Of a DNA stretch of 55,128 nucleotides, positions 27,615 through 37,412 are shown piece by piece. Made by a program: the position numbers and the translations under genes. The notes beneath the pieces were generated by a model. The model saw nothing but the letters and a program-made list of their open reading frames with translations, was not told the DNA's origin and did no database searches. The stretch's first letter is position 1; each line of letters starts with the position of its first letter. The stretch spans positions 1-55,128 of the forward strand of contig CALWXG010000010.1 in the NCBI GenBank assembly GCA_944385435.1, given 5' to 3'. The stretch comes from an uncultured Oscillospiraceae bacterium. Its GTDB lineage: Bacteria > Bacillota > Clostridia > Oscillospirales > Oscillospiraceae.

Positions 27615-27871
27615 GGCTGCACCTCGCTGTAGATTCCGTCCGCATCCTGAAGATAGACCTGCCTGGGCGGCATGCCCTCCCGCTGCAGCACGCGCAGCGC
27701 GTCGGTCAGGCGCCGTTCGGACAATTTGACACAGTAGCCGCAGCCCTCTTTTGAAATCAGTTTGGGCGCTCTCATGATATGGCCGCTGATCCCGGCCCGC
27801 TCCAGAATCCGGGCGGTGCGCTGGGCGTAGGTCAGAGAGCGGCATATGATCAGATAGTAGATCACGGACAC
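27611..27871 (-). CDS. DUF3343 protein, putative sulfur/selenium carrier
   Basis: An 86-residue protein (about 86-88 depending on start) with the DUF3343 pattern: YYLIICRSLTYAQR near the N-terminus and EGCGYCVKL in the middle, whose Cys pair is suited to carry a persulfide or selenide. The start is one of three closely spaced GTG codons (27877, 27871, 27865); 27871 has AAAGGGG at a good distance. Translational coupling to the desulfurase makes transfer of S or Se between the two products plausible. Direct function is not established for the family. Confidence 0.75.
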   Translation of the reverse strand: MSVIYYLIICRSLTYAQRTARILERAGISGHIMRAPKLISKEGCGYCVKLSERRLTDALRVLQREGMPPRQVYLQDADGIYSEVQP

Positions 27872-27960
27872 GTTCACCCCTTTGTTCTTCCGGCGCCTTT
27901 GGCATTGGCAGAGAGGGCCTCCTTCTGCCCCTGTGCCGTGCCGGAGGGCAGAAGCCAAGT

Positions 27961-28003
27961 CAAAACGCTCCTCCCAGGACAGTATATGTCCCGGAAGGAG
28001 CGT
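27961..28003 (-). terminator. Terminator after ispF
   Basis: A 17-bp stem with two G-U pairs on the minus-strand RNA (27965-27981 with 27987-28003) and a 5-nt loop, followed by UUU. It separates ispDF from the DUF3343 pair. Confidence 0.78.
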
Positions 28004-28028
28004 CTGTGTCAGGGTTATTTTATTCTTT

Positions 28029-28502
28029 TCAGGTTTCCTCCAGAAGGGCCACGGCGTGGGCGGCGATGCCCTCCCCCGCCCCGGTGAATCCCAGGCCCTC
28101 CTCCGTGGTGGCCTTCACATTGATCCGGCCGGTGTCCACCCGGAGAATTTCCGCCAGCTTTTCCCGCATCTCCGGAATGTAGGGCGCCAGTTTTGGGCGC
28201 TGGGCAAGCACGGTCACATCGGCGTTGCTCACCTTGTACCCCTTCCCCCGCAGCATCTCCATCACCCGCTCCAGCAGAAGCAGGCTGGAAATCCCCTCAT
28301 AGGCCGGGTCCGTGTCGGGGAACGCGTGGCCGATATCCCACAGCCCCGCCGCCCCCAGCAGCGCGTCCATCAGGGCGTGGGTGAGCACGTCTGCGTCGGA
28401 GTGGCCCAGAAGTCCCAGCTCATAGGGGATCTCCACCCCGCCCAGGACCAGCCTGCGCCCAGCCGCCAGCCGGTGTACGTCGTATCCGTGTCCGATCCGC
28501 AT
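28029..28502 (-). CDS. ispF: 2-C-methyl-D-erythritol 2,4-cyclodiphosphate synthase
   Basis: Fifth enzyme of the MEP isoprenoid pathway. The 157-residue product has metal and active-site residues in GYDVHRL and [12 protein letters not shown], and the C-terminal [12 protein letters not shown]. The ATG at 28502 overlaps the ispD stop (TGATG), so the two are coupled. Confidence 0.97.
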   Translation of the reverse strand: MRIGHGYDVHRLAAGRRLVLGGVEIPYELGLLGHSDADVLTHALMDALLGAAGLWDIGHAFPDTDPAYEGISSLLLLERVMEMLRGKGYKVSNADVTVLAQRPKLAPYIPEMREKLAEILRVDTGRINVKATTEEGLGFTGAGEGIAAHAVALLEET

Positions 28503-29224
28503 CACAGCACCCCCTCCTCTTCCAGCAGCGCCCGGGCCCAGAGCAGGTCCGCCGGAGTGGTCAGTTTGATGTTCCGCTCATCCCCCTGGGTCAGGGAGAC
28601 GCGCATGCCCAGGCGCTCCACCGCGCCGCAGTCGTCGGTCAGCTCCGCGCCGTCTTCCAGGGCCTTTTGCAGCGCGGCCCGGATCAGGGAGGCCTCGAAT
28701 ACCTGGGGCGTCTGGACCGCGTACAGGCTGGACCGGTCCGGCGTCTGCTCCACCAGGCCGCCCCGGGCCTGCTTGATGGTGTCCTTCACCGGCACCGCCG
28801 GCACTGCCGCACCTGTCTGGGCAGCCTTCCGGATGGCGACGGAGATCACCTCCTGGGAGACAAAGGGCCGCGCCCCGTCATGAATGGCAATCAGCTCCGC
28901 CTCCCGCCGGGCCTCCAGCGTGCCCAGCCTGGAGGAGTGGGTTCTGGTCTGGCCGCCCCGGATCACCTTGGTGACCTTGGACAGCTGAAAGTCCCGGCAC
29001 AGCCCTGCCAGCTCCGCCACCAGATCCTCCCGGGTCACCAAAATGATCTCGTCCACCTCCGGCGCCTGCTCAAAGGCCTGCAGGGTCCGGACAATCACCG
29101 GCAGGCCGCCCAGATCCTGGGTGATCTTGTCCGCACCCATCCGGGTGGATGAGCCGGCCGCCACAATCACAGCCGAGCAGAATCCCGTCTCCCGGCTCCT
29201 CTTCTTCCTGCGAAACAGCCCCAT
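28502..29224 (-). CDS. ispD: 2-C-methyl-D-erythritol 4-phosphate cytidylyltransferase
   Basis: Third enzyme of the MEP pathway; makes CDP-methylerythritol. The 240-residue product has the nucleotide-binding [15 protein letters not shown], the HDGARPFV motif and [13 protein letters not shown] basic N-terminal stretch ([10 protein letters not shown]) precedes the fold. GGGAGG stands 6 nt before ATG 29224. A terminator upstream separates it from carD. Confidence 0.96.
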   Translation of the reverse strand: MGLFRRKKRSRETGFCSAVIVAAGSSTRMGADKITQDLGGLPVIVRTLQAFEQAPEVDEIILVTREDLVAELAGLCRDFQLSKVTKVIRGGQTRTHSSRLGTLEARREAELIAIHDGARPFVSQEVISVAIRKAAQTGAAVPAVPVKDTIKQARGGLVEQTPDRSSLYAVQTPQVFEASLIRAALQKALEDGAELTDDCGAVERLGMRVSLTQGDERNIKLTTPADLLWARALLEEEGVL

Positions 29225-29248
29225 ATCGTACCTCCCAGTCTGCGGGAC

Positions 29249-29272
29249 GGAAAAAGGAGCCGACCGGCTCCT
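29249..29272 (-). terminator. Terminator after carD
   Basis: A 7-bp GC-rich stem with a 4-nt loop (29255-29272) is followed on the minus strand by UUUUUCC (29249-29254). Confidence 0.75.
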
Positions 29273-29311
29273 CTTCTCTCCCAGATTGCTTCTTTCTTCC
29301 GTTGCTCAGCT

Positions 29312-29791
29312 TCAGTGGGCCAGCACCCGGTCCACCCGCTCCTCCACAGCCTCATAGGGCAGGCTCTGGGCCAGCATCAGTTCGGAGATCAGGATCTGTC
29401 TGGCCGTGTGCAGCATCTTCCGTTCTCCCGTTGACAGGCCCCGGTCATGATCCCGGGACGTCAGTCCCTTCACCACCCGGGCCACCTCCAGTAAATTTCC
29501 GCTCTTGATCCGGGACATGTTCTCCCGATATCGCCGGTTCCAGTTCTGGGTCATATCCACCTGAATGTTTTCCATCGCCTGGAGCAGTTTGCTCGCCTCC
29601 TGCCCGGACACCACCGGCCGCACCCCGATCTCACTGGTGTTGTCGGTGGGAATCATGACCATCATGTTTCCGTCAAACAGGTTCAGCAGGTAGTAGTCCT
29701 TTACCACCCCGTTCACTTTCCGCTGCACAATGGAATCGATGATCCCTGCGCCGTGCATGGGGTGCACAACCTTGTCTCCAACTTGATACAC
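29312..29791 (-). CDS. CarD/CdnL-family transcriptional regulator
   Basis: A 159-residue CarD-like protein that binds RNA polymerase beta and stabilises open complexes at many promoters. The N-terminal Tudor-like RNAP-interaction domain reads VGDKVVHPMHGAGII, and the helical DNA-contacting domain follows. The GTG at 29791 (after AGGAGGTGGGAAC) is chosen; the longer frame to 29863 runs over the promoter. It is a single-gene unit with its own promoter and terminator. Confidence 0.9.
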   Translation of the reverse strand: MYQVGDKVVHPMHGAGIIDSIVQRKVNGVVKDYYLLNLFDGNMMVMIPTDNTSEIGVRPVVSGQEASKLLQAMENIQVDMTQNWNRRYRENMSRIKSGNLLEVARVVKGLTSRDHDRGLSTGERKMLHTARQILISELMLAQSLPYEAVEERVDRVLAH

Positions 29792-29828
29792 GTTCCCACC
29801 TCCTAAATATGTATAAGAACACAAAGAT

Positions 29829-29857
29829 ATTATACGCCCTTTCTGTCCGCAACGCAA
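29829..29857 (-). promoter_or_regulatory. Sigma-A promoter of carD
   Basis: TTGCGT (29852-29857) and TATAAT (29829-29834) on the minus strand with a 17-nt spacer. An A/T-rich tract just upstream (about 29868-29895) could act as an UP element. Confidence 0.85.
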
Positions 29858-29934
29858 GGACAATGCGTAAAAAATCTCGATTTTTTTACATTAAGAAGGG
29901 GAAGTTTACGTGTTTTTGATCAAATGAGCCGGAT

Positions 29935-29972
29935 GAAAAACATGGCACGGGTTTTTCCAGCCCATGCCATGT
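29935..29972 (-). terminator. Terminator after the FAH-family gene
   Basis: A 12-bp stem with one G-U pair (29940-29951 with 29961-29972), followed by UUUUU on the minus strand. It lies directly after the stop codon. Confidence 0.8.
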
Positions 29973-29975
29973 CCT

Positions 29976-30728
29976 TCAGTTTATTTTGTTTTTCAGGACA
30001 CCGATGCCGCGGATGTCAACCTCCACCACATCCCCGGGCTTCATGGGCCCGATGCCAGCGGGCGTACCCGTGGCAATCACATCCCCCGGCTCCAGGGTCA
30101 TGGCCGCGGTGATGAACTCCAGCAGCTGGGGAACCGGCGTCAGGAACTGGGACGTGTTTCCCCTCTGGACCGGCGTTCCGTTCAGCCGCGTCTCCAGCGC
30201 CAGGGCAGCGGGGTCCACCTCGTCGGTCACCCAGGGCCCCACGGGACAGAAGCCATCCATGGACTTTCCCCGGGTCCACTGTCCGTCGTGCTGCTGGATA
30301 TCCCGGGCCGTCACGTCGTTCAGACAGGTGTAACCCAGGATGTAGTCTGAAATGTTTTCTGCCTTTACATCCTTTGCCCTGCAGCGGATTACCACAGCCA
30401 GCTCGCCCTCATAGTCCAGGCGGGTCACAAAATCCGGGGCATGCACCACACCCTCCGGATTGTTGAGGGTATTGAGTCCCTTCAGAAACAGCACCGGAAA
30501 TCCAGGCGGCTCGCTTCCCAGCTCCCGGGCGTGATCGGCGTAGTTTTTCCCCACACAGACGATCTTGCTGGGGGTACAGGGCGCCAGCAGGGTGCACTCC
30601 TCCAGGCGGTAGGTCCCCCCGTCGTAGACCAGCTCCTCATAGGGGGTTCCGCGCAGGGTCAGCACGTCCTCCTCCTGGACCACGCCCCATTTCGGCCCGG
30701 TCTCCGTCTCAATTCTCACGTATTTCAC
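29976..30728 (-). CDS. Fumarylacetoacetate hydrolase family protein
   Basis: A 250-residue FAH-fold enzyme. The catalytic domain starts near residue 57 (VCVGKNYADHARELG) and contains metal-binding LDYEGELAVVI and the GYTCLNDVTARDIQ motif. Family members hydrolyse or decarboxylate acylpyruvates, for instance oxaloacetate or acylpyruvate; the exact substrate cannot be read from sequence. It starts with GTG at 30728, just after engB. An oxaloacetate tautomerase/decarboxylase role would connect with the oad pump elsewhere in the window, but this is speculation. Confidence 0.88.
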   Translation of the reverse strand: MKYVRIETETGPKWGVVQEEDVLTLRGTPYEELVYDGGTYRLEECTLLAPCTPSKIVCVGKNYADHARELGSEPPGFPVLFLKGLNTLNNPEGVVHAPDFVTRLDYEGELAVVIRCRAKDVKAENISDYILGYTCLNDVTARDIQQHDGQWTRGKSMDGFCPVGPWVTDEVDPAALALETRLNGTPVQRGNTSQFLTPVPQLLEFITAAMTLEPGDVIATGTPAGIGPMKPGDVVEVDIRGIGVLKNKIN

Positions 30729-30731
30729 TCT

Positions 30732-31331
30732 CTATCGCTCCTCTTCCGCATGGCGCAGGATCAAACTCAGCAATTCCGGTTTTCCGTCTCCTTTTTCCGC
30801 GGAAAAGGGAATCACCGGCACTTCCTCCGGCAGTTCCAGCACCTGGGCAACCTGCTCCAGATTGCCCTGCACCTCGCTCTTTTTCAGTTTATCCAGCTTG
30901 TTGGCCACCACGGCGTAGGGTTTGCCCGTGCTGCGGAAAAAATCCGACATGGTCCGGTCGTCCGCCGTGGGTTTGTGCCGGGCATCCACAATGAGAATGC
31001 CCAGCGTCATCAGCGCGGTATCCGCAAACCAGGCTTCAATGAGCTTTCCCCAGCGGTCCCGCTCCTGTTTGGACACCTTGGCATAGCCATAGCCCGGCAG
31101 GTCCACCAGATAGAACTGGTCGTCGATGCGGAAATAATTGATCTGCGTGGTTTTTCCCGGCGCGGCGCCCACCCGGGCAAAATTCTTCCGGTTGAGCAGC
31201 CGGTTGATCACCGAGGACTTTCCCACGTTGGACCGGCCGGCAAACACCACCTGGGGCAGCGCGTCCCGGGGAAAATCCGACGGTCGGACTGCGGAGCGGA
31301 CAAATTCCGCCCGGTTCAGATTCACAGCCAT
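30732..31331 (-). CDS. engB: Ribosome biogenesis GTPase EngB/YsxC
   Basis: An essential GTPase for 50S assembly. The 199-residue product has the P-loop AGRSNVGKSS, switch DLPGYGYA and G4 motif ANKLDKL. The ATG at 31331 is selected by GGAGG 9 nt upstream; another ATG lies at 31340. It follows lon closely, the standard clpX-lon-engB order of Firmicutes. Confidence 0.96.
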   Translation of the reverse strand: MAVNLNRAEFVRSAVRPSDFPRDALPQVVFAGRSNVGKSSVINRLLNRKNFARVGAAPGKTTQINYFRIDDQFYLVDLPGYGYAKVSKQERDRWGKLIEAWFADTALMTLGILIVDARHKPTADDRTMSDFFRSTGKPYAVVANKLDKLKKSEVQGNLEQVAQVLELPEEVPVIPFSAEKGDGKPELLSLILRHAEEER

Positions 31332-31348
31332 AGCCGACATCCTCCCGG

Positions 31349-33766
31349 TCACTGGCGCAGCACTGCCGCACCGGTCTGGGGCTGGCAGAGCTCCGGGCGC
31401 AGTCCGGCTCCTGCCGCCAGTGCCTTGGGCACTCCGGTCAGGGCGCAGGCCAGCACCTCATCCGCCTGCTTCACCGGCACAAAGTTGAGCCGGGCGCGCA
31501 CGGTCTGGTCAATCTCCTCCAGGTCCGGCTCATTGTCTCCGGGGAGAATGACTGTGGTGACGCCGCTGCGCAGCGCGGCCATGGTCTTCTCCCGCAGGCC
31601 GCCGATGGCCAGCACCCGGCCGCGGAGGGTGATCTCGCCCGTCATCGCCACATCCCGGCGCACCGGAATGCCCGTCAGGGCGGAGACAATGGCGGTGGTG
31701 ATGGCAATTCCGGCAGACGGCCCGTCTTTGGGCACCGCCCCCTCCGGGAAGTGGACGTGGATATCCTTGTTCTTATGGAAGTCCGGGTCAATTCCCAGCT
31801 GGGACACCCGGCTGCGGATGTAGGACAGGGCGGCCCGGGCGGATTCCTTCATCACATCGCCCAGGTTGCCGGTCAGCTCCACTTTCCCGCTGCCGTCCAC
31901 CACGTTGACCTCCACCTCCAGGATCTCACCGCCCACGGAGGTCCAGGCCAGCCCGTTTACCACGCCCACCAGAGGCTCGCCGGACACCTTGTCCTCGTGA
32001 TAGCGCCGCGGACCCAGAAGTTCCTCCAGCTCCGACGCTGTTATCTTAACCTGCTTGACACCATTTGATACAATCCGCATCGCCGTCTTCCGGCACAGGG
32101 CGGCCAGGCGCCGCTCCAGCACGCGCACGCCGGACTCCTTGGTGTAATCGGAAATGACCTTGCGCAGCGCATCGTCCGACAGCTTCATCTGCGTCTTGCT
32201 CAGCCCGTGTCGTTTCAGCTCCCGGGGCAGCAGGTGGCGCTTGGCGATCTGGAGTTTCTCCTCGTCGGTATAGCTGGGCAGCTCAATGACCTCCATCCGG
32301 TCCAGAAGCGGCTTGGGAATGGTGTCTGCCGTGTTGGCCGTGGTGATGAACATCACATCGGACAGGTCAAAGGGCAGTTCCAGATAGTGGTCCCGGAAGG
32401 TGCTGTTCTGTTCGGTGTCCAGAACCTCCAGCAGGGCCGAGGCCGGGTCGCCCCGGTAGTCGCTGCCCAGCTTGTCGATCTCATCCAGCAGCAGCACCGG
32501 ATTGGCACTGCCCGCCTGCCGGATCCCGGCGATGATCCGACCGGGCATGGCGCCCACATAGGTCTTCCGATGGCCCCGGATCTCCGCCTCGTCGTGGACG
32601 CCGCCCAGGGAGATACGGGCCAGCTTCCGGTTCATCGCCCGGGCCACGCTCATGGCGATGGAGGTCTTGCCCACACCGGGCGGACCGATGAGGCAGAGCA
32701 CCTGGCTTTTCAGCTCCGGCGCCAGCTGTTTGACCGCCACAAACTCCAGGATCCGCTCCTTGACCTTATCCAGGCCGTAATGGTCCGCATTCAGGGTCTT
32801 GGCCACGGCGGCCACACTGACCCGCTCTTTGGTCTTGACCTTCCAGGGCAGCTCCAGGCAGGTGTCCAGATAGCCCCGCAGCACCGCGCCCTCCGACGAT
32901 CCGGGGGGCTGTTTTGCCAGGTGGCTGATCTCCTTGTTCAGCTTTTCCCGCACCTCATCCGGGCAGTCCAGCTTGGCCACCTTCTGGCGGTATTCCTCCA
33001 GTTCATCGTTCTCATCCGGGTCGCCCAGCTCGCGCTGGAGCACCCGCATCTGCTCCCGGAGAATGTAGTCCCGCTGGTCCGTGGCAATCTGCTCGTGGAT
33101 CTTGGACTCCAGATCCACCTCCACCTCCAGAATCTCCACCTCGCGGGTCAGGATACGCACCAGGCGCTCCAGCCGGCGCACCGGCCGCAGCTCCTCCAGG
33201 ATCGCCTGCTTGTCCTCAAAGCGCATGGGGAGGTTCTGGGCGGTGTAGTCGGAGAGGTACGCCGGGTCGTTGCTGGCCAGCAGTCTCAGGTAGAGTTCCG
33301 GGGTGACCTGATTGGACAGCTCGGTATAGCGTTCAATCAGGGTGTAGAGCTGCCGGATCAGCGCCTCGGTGCGGGAGGAATGGGTCTGACTCACCGGTGC
33401 GTTGGACAGCACCTCCACCTGGGCCATCAGTGCCGGCTCCGAGGAGATCAGCTTCACCAGACGGCCCCGTCCGGATCCCTCCACCATCACCCGCACGCCG
33501 CTCTCCGGCAGATGCAGGATCTGCTTCACATTGGCCACGGTGCCCACCGAATACAGGTCCTCCTGCTTCGGCTTGTCCACGGACGGGTCCCGCTGGGTGA
33601 CCAGAAAGACCTCCCGGCCTCCGGCCATGGCCTCCTCCAGCGCCCGGATGGAAGACTCCCTGCCCACATCAAAGTGGAGCAGAAGATTCGGGAATACCGT
33701 GATCCCCCGCAAGGCAAGCGCCGGCATGGTGACCAGTCCATCTGCTTGCTTGTTCTGTTCGATCAT
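31349..33766 (-). CDS. lon: ATP-dependent protease La
   Basis: A cytosolic AAA+ serine protease that degrades misfolded and regulatory proteins. The 805-residue product has the N-terminal Lon substrate domain, the AAA+ Walker A GPPGVGKTS and the Ser-Lys dyad in PKDGPSAGI and REKTMAAL. ATG 33766 is set by AGGAGG. The frame upstream of it lacks family similarity. It lies downstream of clpX. Confidence 0.97.
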   Translation of the reverse strand: MIEQNKQADGLVTMPALALRGITVFPNLLLHFDVGRESSIRALEEAMAGGREVFLVTQRDPSVDKPKQEDLYSVGTVANVKQILHLPESGVRVMVEGSGRGRLVKLISSEPALMAQVEVLSNAPVSQTHSSRTEALIRQLYTLIERYTELSNQVTPELYLRLLASNDPAYLSDYTAQNLPMRFEDKQAILEELRPVRRLERLVRILTREVEILEVEVDLESKIHEQIATDQRDYILREQMRVLQRELGDPDENDELEEYRQKVAKLDCPDEVREKLNKEISHLAKQPPGSSEGAVLRGYLDTCLELPWKVKTKERVSVAAVAKTLNADHYGLDKVKERILEFVAVKQLAPELKSQVLCLIGPPGVGKTSIAMSVARAMNRKLARISLGGVHDEAEIRGHRKTYVGAMPGRIIAGIRQAGSANPVLLLDEIDKLGSDYRGDPASALLEVLDTEQNSTFRDHYLELPFDLSDVMFITTANTADTIPKPLLDRMEVIELPSYTDEEKLQIAKRHLLPRELKRHGLSKTQMKLSDDALRKVISDYTKESGVRVLERRLAALCRKTAMRIVSNGVKQVKITASELEELLGPRRYHEDKVSGEPLVGVVNGLAWTSVGGEILEVEVNVVDGSGKVELTGNLGDVMKESARAALSYIRSRVSQLGIDPDFHKNKDIHVHFPEGAVPKDGPSAGIAITTAIVSALTGIPVRRDVAMTGEITLRGRVLAIGGLREKTMAALRSGVTTVILPGDNEPDLEEIDQTVRARLNFVPVKQADEVLACALTGVPKALAAGAGLRPELCQPQTGAAVLRQ

Positions 33767-33839
33767 GGTCTGTTTTCCTCCTAAGTACATAGCCGCAAAG
33801 GGGCGAGCCCACGCCCGCCCCCTTCCGCAATTCAAATGA

Positions 33840-35174
33840 TCAGGACACGTTCTTGCCTCTCTGGGAGGACTTGCCGCCCCGCTCCGCACGCAGAGCCGCA
33901 GCGCCCAGTCTGGGCCGGGCGGGCCGTCCCTCCTGGCGCTCCAGCTCAGGCTCGGACTCGCCGCGGATGGCCTGGTCCGTAATGGTTACCTTGGCAATGG
34001 CCGGATCCGAGGGCACCGCATACATCACAGGCGTCATGACCTCTTCCAGCACCGCCCGCAGCCCGCGGGCACCGATCTCCCGCTCCACCGCCTTGTCCGC
34101 GGCGGCGGCCAGGGCCTCCTGGGTGAACTCCAGCTCCACGTTGTCGTACTCCAGCAGCTTTTTATACTGCTTCACCAGGGCATTCTTCGGCTCGGTGAGA
34201 ATCTGCACCAGCTGGTCCCGGTCCAGCGCCTTCAGGGCGGTGATGACGGGCAGACGGCCCACCAGTTCCGGGATGATGCCGAACTTCAGCAAATCGTGGG
34301 GCTGCACCTGCTTGAAGATATCCTCCTGCTCCTTCTCCGCTTTGGTCTGGATGGTGGCCTCAAAGCCGATGCTCTTCTGGTTCATGCGCCGCTCGATGAT
34401 CTTCTCCAGACCGTCAAAGGCGCCGCCGCAGATGAACAGGATGTTCTTCGTATCCACCTGCAGGAACTCCTGGTGGGGATGCTTCCGGCCGCCCTGGGGC
34501 GGTACGTTGGCCACGGTGCCCTCCAGGATCTTCAGCAGGGCCTGCTGCACCCCCTCGCCGGACACATCCCGGGTGATGGAGGTGTTTTCACTCTTCCGGG
34601 CGATCTTGTCAATCTCGTCCACGTAGATAATGCCCCGCTGGGCCAGCTCAATGTCGTAGTCCGCCGCCTGGACCAGGCGCAGCAGGATGTTCTCCACGTC
34701 ATCGCCCACATATCCGGCCTCGGTCAGCGTCGTCGCGTCGGCGATGGCAAAGGGCACCTTCAGGATGCGGGCCAGGGTCTGGGCAAACAGGGTCTTGCCG
34801 CTGCCGGTGGGACCGATCAGAAGAATGTTGCTCTTCTGCAGCTCCACATCGTCGCCGCCGCCGAAATAGATTCTCTTGTAGTGGTTGTACACCGCAACAG
34901 ACAGCGCCACTTTGGCGTCTTCCTGTCCGATGATATACTCATCCAGCACCTGGCAGATCTCCTGCGGAGTGGGGATGACATCCGGCATATCAACGGTATC
35001 GCCTGCCGCAGTATGCCCGTCCTCGGCCTCATCTTCCTCATTGAGGATATTCATACACAGGCGCACACACTCGTTGCAGATATAGGCGCCGGGGCCGGCA
35101 ATGATGCGGTCCACCTGTTCCTGATGCTTCCCGCAGAAAGAACAGCGGACGGATCTGTATTCGTCTCGAGCCAT
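33840..35174 (-). CDS. clpX: ATP-dependent Clp protease ATPase subunit ClpX
   Basis: Unfoldase that delivers substrates to ClpP. The 444-residue product has an N-terminal zinc-binding domain (CSFCGK and CNEC), Walker A GPTGSGKT, the pore loop GYVGDD, the RKH loop GGRKHPHQ and the IGF loop (KSIGFEA) that docks on ClpP. ATG 35174 follows AAGGGAAGG. The C-terminal 40 residues are a basic, poorly conserved extension. Confidence 0.97.
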   Translation of the reverse strand: MARDEYRSVRCSFCGKHQEQVDRIIAGPGAYICNECVRLCMNILNEEDEAEDGHTAAGDTVDMPDVIPTPQEICQVLDEYIIGQEDAKVALSVAVYNHYKRIYFGGGDDVELQKSNILLIGPTGSGKTLFAQTLARILKVPFAIADATTLTEAGYVGDDVENILLRLVQAADYDIELAQRGIIYVDEIDKIARKSENTSITRDVSGEGVQQALLKILEGTVANVPPQGGRKHPHQEFLQVDTKNILFICGGAFDGLEKIIERRMNQKSIGFEATIQTKAEKEQEDIFKQVQPHDLLKFGIIPELVGRLPVITALKALDRDQLVQILTEPKNALVKQYKKLLEYDNVELEFTQEALAAAADKAVEREIGARGLRAVLEEVMTPVMYAVPSDPAIAKVTITDQAIRGESEPELERQEGRPARPRLGAAALRAERGGKSSQRGKNVS

Positions 35175-35236
35175 GAATTTCCTTCCCTTCGAACAGCACC
35201 GAAGAGCGAAGGATGCCCTCCGCTCTTCCTGTGCCA

Positions 35237-35818
35237 TCAGCGGTTTTTAATTACCTTATCAATCAGGCCAAAGTCCAGGGCCTCCTGAGCGGTCATCCAG
35301 TGATCCCGCTCAGACGCGTCCTTGATCTCCTCGGGCGTTCTTCCGGTGTTTTCCGCCAGAATCTGATTCAGATTCTGTTTGATCCGCAGGAAGTGCTCGA
35401 TGTCAATCTCCATATCGGTCACTTTGCCTTTTGTCCCGGCAGAGGGCTGGTGAATCATCACCTCTGCGTTGGGCAGCGCCAGACGCTTGCCCTTGGCGCC
35501 GGCAGAGAGCAGAAACGCCCCCATGGAGGCAGCCATGCCGATACAGATGGTGGACACATCACATTTGATGTACTGCATGGTGTCATAAATGGCCATGCCG
35601 TCCGTGACGGATCCGCCGGGGCTGTTGATATAGAACTGGATATCCTTATCCGGATCCTGGGCTTCCAGATACAGCAACTGAGCCACAACCAGGGATGCGG
35701 TGGTGGCGTTCACCTCTTCGCCCAGAAAGATAATGCGGTCATTGAGCAGACGGGAAAAAATATCATAGGACCGCTCGCCGCGGCTGGTCTGCTCCACAAC
35801 ATAAGGCACTAAGCTCAT
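35237..35818 (-). CDS. clpP: ATP-dependent Clp protease proteolytic subunit
   Basis: Barrel-forming serine peptidase. The 193-residue product has the catalytic serine in GMAASMGAF, histidine in MIHQPSAG and aspartate in the segment before [12 protein letters not shown] 35818 follows AAAGGAG; the frame extends upstream without support. Tig, clpP, clpX, lon and engB form one run. Confidence 0.97.
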   Translation of the reverse strand: MSLVPYVVEQTSRGERSYDIFSRLLNDRIIFLGEEVNATTASLVVAQLLYLEAQDPDKDIQFYINSPGGSVTDGMAIYDTMQYIKCDVSTICIGMAASMGAFLLSAGAKGKRLALPNAEVMIHQPSAGTKGKVTDMEIDIEHFLRIKQNLNQILAENTGRTPEEIKDASERDHWMTAQEALDFGLIDKVIKNR

Positions 35819-35919
35819 AAAATAATGCTCCTTTACCGTGGAATCTGAGGCTGCCATCCCATTATGTCCAAGGGACGGGCACCTTTATTCCTCCACTCTC
35901 CCAACCAGGGGGCGAAGCC

Positions 35920-37302
35920 TTACTCCGCCTTGCTCTCCTCAGCGTCCTGCGCCTGCTGCTCGGGCTCCTGCTCCTCGCCCTCGGCAGCCTTCTTGGTGGA
36001 ATTTCTGGCGGACTTCTTGGCGGGCTTCTCCCCCGCCACAGAGGACTTCACCAGCTCCAGGGCCTTCTGGCTGGCCAGGTCCTTCATCACGTCTGCCACA
36101 TTGACGGTCTCCCGGATCTTCTCCTCGCTGAGGCTGTACTCCTGGGCCAGACGGGCGATCTCGGCGTTGACGTCCTCGTCGGTGACTTCGATCTTCTCCG
36201 CGTCCGCCACGGCCTCCAGGGCCAGGGCGCTCTTCACAGCCCGCTCGGCGGCGGTCTTGGACTGGGCGCGCAGATCCTCCATGGTCAGGCCCATGATCCG
36301 CAGATAGTCCTCCACGGGGATTCCGGAGTTCTGCAGGCGGGCGGTGTAGTCATTCATCATCTGGTCCGCGCGGTACTCCACCATGGCCTCGGGCACCTCG
36401 CACTCCAGCTTCTCGATGAGGGCGTCCACCACTGCGGTCTCAAACTCCCGGTCGGCCTGGTCCTGGCGGCGCTGGCGCAGCTTCTCACCCAGATCCTTCT
36501 TGAACTCCTCCAGAGTGTCAAACTCGGACACATCTTTTGCGAACTCGTCGTCCACCTCAGGTGCCTGGGTCTCCTTGACTTCGTTGACCTTCACCTTGAA
36601 GACCACGGCCGCACCGGCCAGCTCAGGGGTGTACTCCTCCGGGAAGGTGATGTCGATGTCCTTCTCCTCTCCCGCCTTCATGCCCACAATCTGCTCCTCA
36701 AAACCGGGGACAAAGGAGCCGGAACCCAGCTCCAGGCTGTAGTTCTCACCCTTGCCGCCCTCAAAGGCCACACCGTCTTTGAAGCCCTCGAAGTCGATGA
36801 CAGCGGTATCGCCCTCCCGGGCCTCGCGGTCCACGCTCACCAGACGGGACGCCCGGTTGATATAGACCTTCAGCTCCTCCGCGATATCCTCGTCGGTGAC
36901 GTTCACTTCGGCCTTGGCAATGGGCAGGCCCTTGTAGTCCTTGATGGAGGCCTCGGGCTTGACGGTCACCAGCGCCTTGAAGGTATAGCCATCCTCACCC
37001 ACCTCCTGGATCTCCAGCTTGGGATAGGCCACAGGCTCAATGCCGGTCTCCTTCAGGGCCTGCTCATAGGCAGCGGGATAGGTCTCCTCCATGGCGTCCT
37101 CATAGAACACGTTCTCGCCGTACACGCGCTCGATCATCTTGCGGGGCACCTTGCCCTTCCGGAAGCCGGGCAGCATGATCTTCTTCTTCTCCCGGTTGTA
37201 GACCCGGTTGATGGCGGCCTCAAAATCCTCAGCGCTGACCTGGATCACCAGCTCGATGGCGCTGTTTTCTTTTTTCTCGTTGCTTACAATGTTAATGTTC
37301 AT
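35920..37302 (-). CDS. tig: Trigger factor chaperone
   Basis: Ribosome-bound chaperone with peptidyl-prolyl isomerase activity. The 460-residue product has the ribosome-binding signature MLPGFRKGKVPRKMIE (GFRxGxxP) in the N-terminal domain, an FKBP-type PPIase in the middle, and a helical C-terminal domain that ends in a Lys/Glu-rich tail. ATG 37302 follows GGAGG. It has its own promoter (37372-37400). Confidence 0.97.
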   Translation of the reverse strand: MNINIVSNEKKENSAIELVIQVSAEDFEAAINRVYNREKKKIMLPGFRKGKVPRKMIERVYGENVFYEDAMEETYPAAYEQALKETGIEPVAYPKLEIQEVGEDGYTFKALVTVKPEASIKDYKGLPIAKAEVNVTDEDIAEELKVYINRASRLVSVDREAREGDTAVIDFEGFKDGVAFEGGKGENYSLELGSGSFVPGFEEQIVGMKAGEEKDIDITFPEEYTPELAGAAVVFKVKVNEVKETQAPEVDDEFAKDVSEFDTLEEFKKDLGEKLRQRRQDQADREFETAVVDALIEKLECEVPEAMVEYRADQMMNDYTARLQNSGIPVEDYLRIMGLTMEDLRAQSKTAAERAVKSALALEAVADAEKIEVTDEDVNAEIARLAQEYSLSEEKIRETVNVADVMKDLASQKALELVKSSVAGEKPAKKSARNSTKKAAEGEEQEPEQQAQDAEESKAE

Positions 37303-37371
37303 GGTTTCCGTTCCTCCAACTTCGGCCGGGCTGCCGGCAGGCAGCGGCCTTCTTTCTGATAAATCCAATCC

Positions 37372-37400
37372 ATTCTACCAGATGGTATGGAATATTTCCA
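37372..37400 (-). promoter_or_regulatory. Probable sigma-A promoter of tig-clpP-clpX-lon-engB
   Basis: TGGAAA (37395-37400) and TAGAAT (37372-37377) on the minus strand with a 17-nt spacer. No CtsR- or HrcA-type operator was recognised. Confidence 0.6.
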
Positions 37401-37412
37401 CTCTTTTTTTCA

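Noticed and set aside
33767-33839. Terminator between clpX and lon
   Set aside because: The GC-rich partial inverted repeat has bulges and no U run; read-through is expected within the operon.
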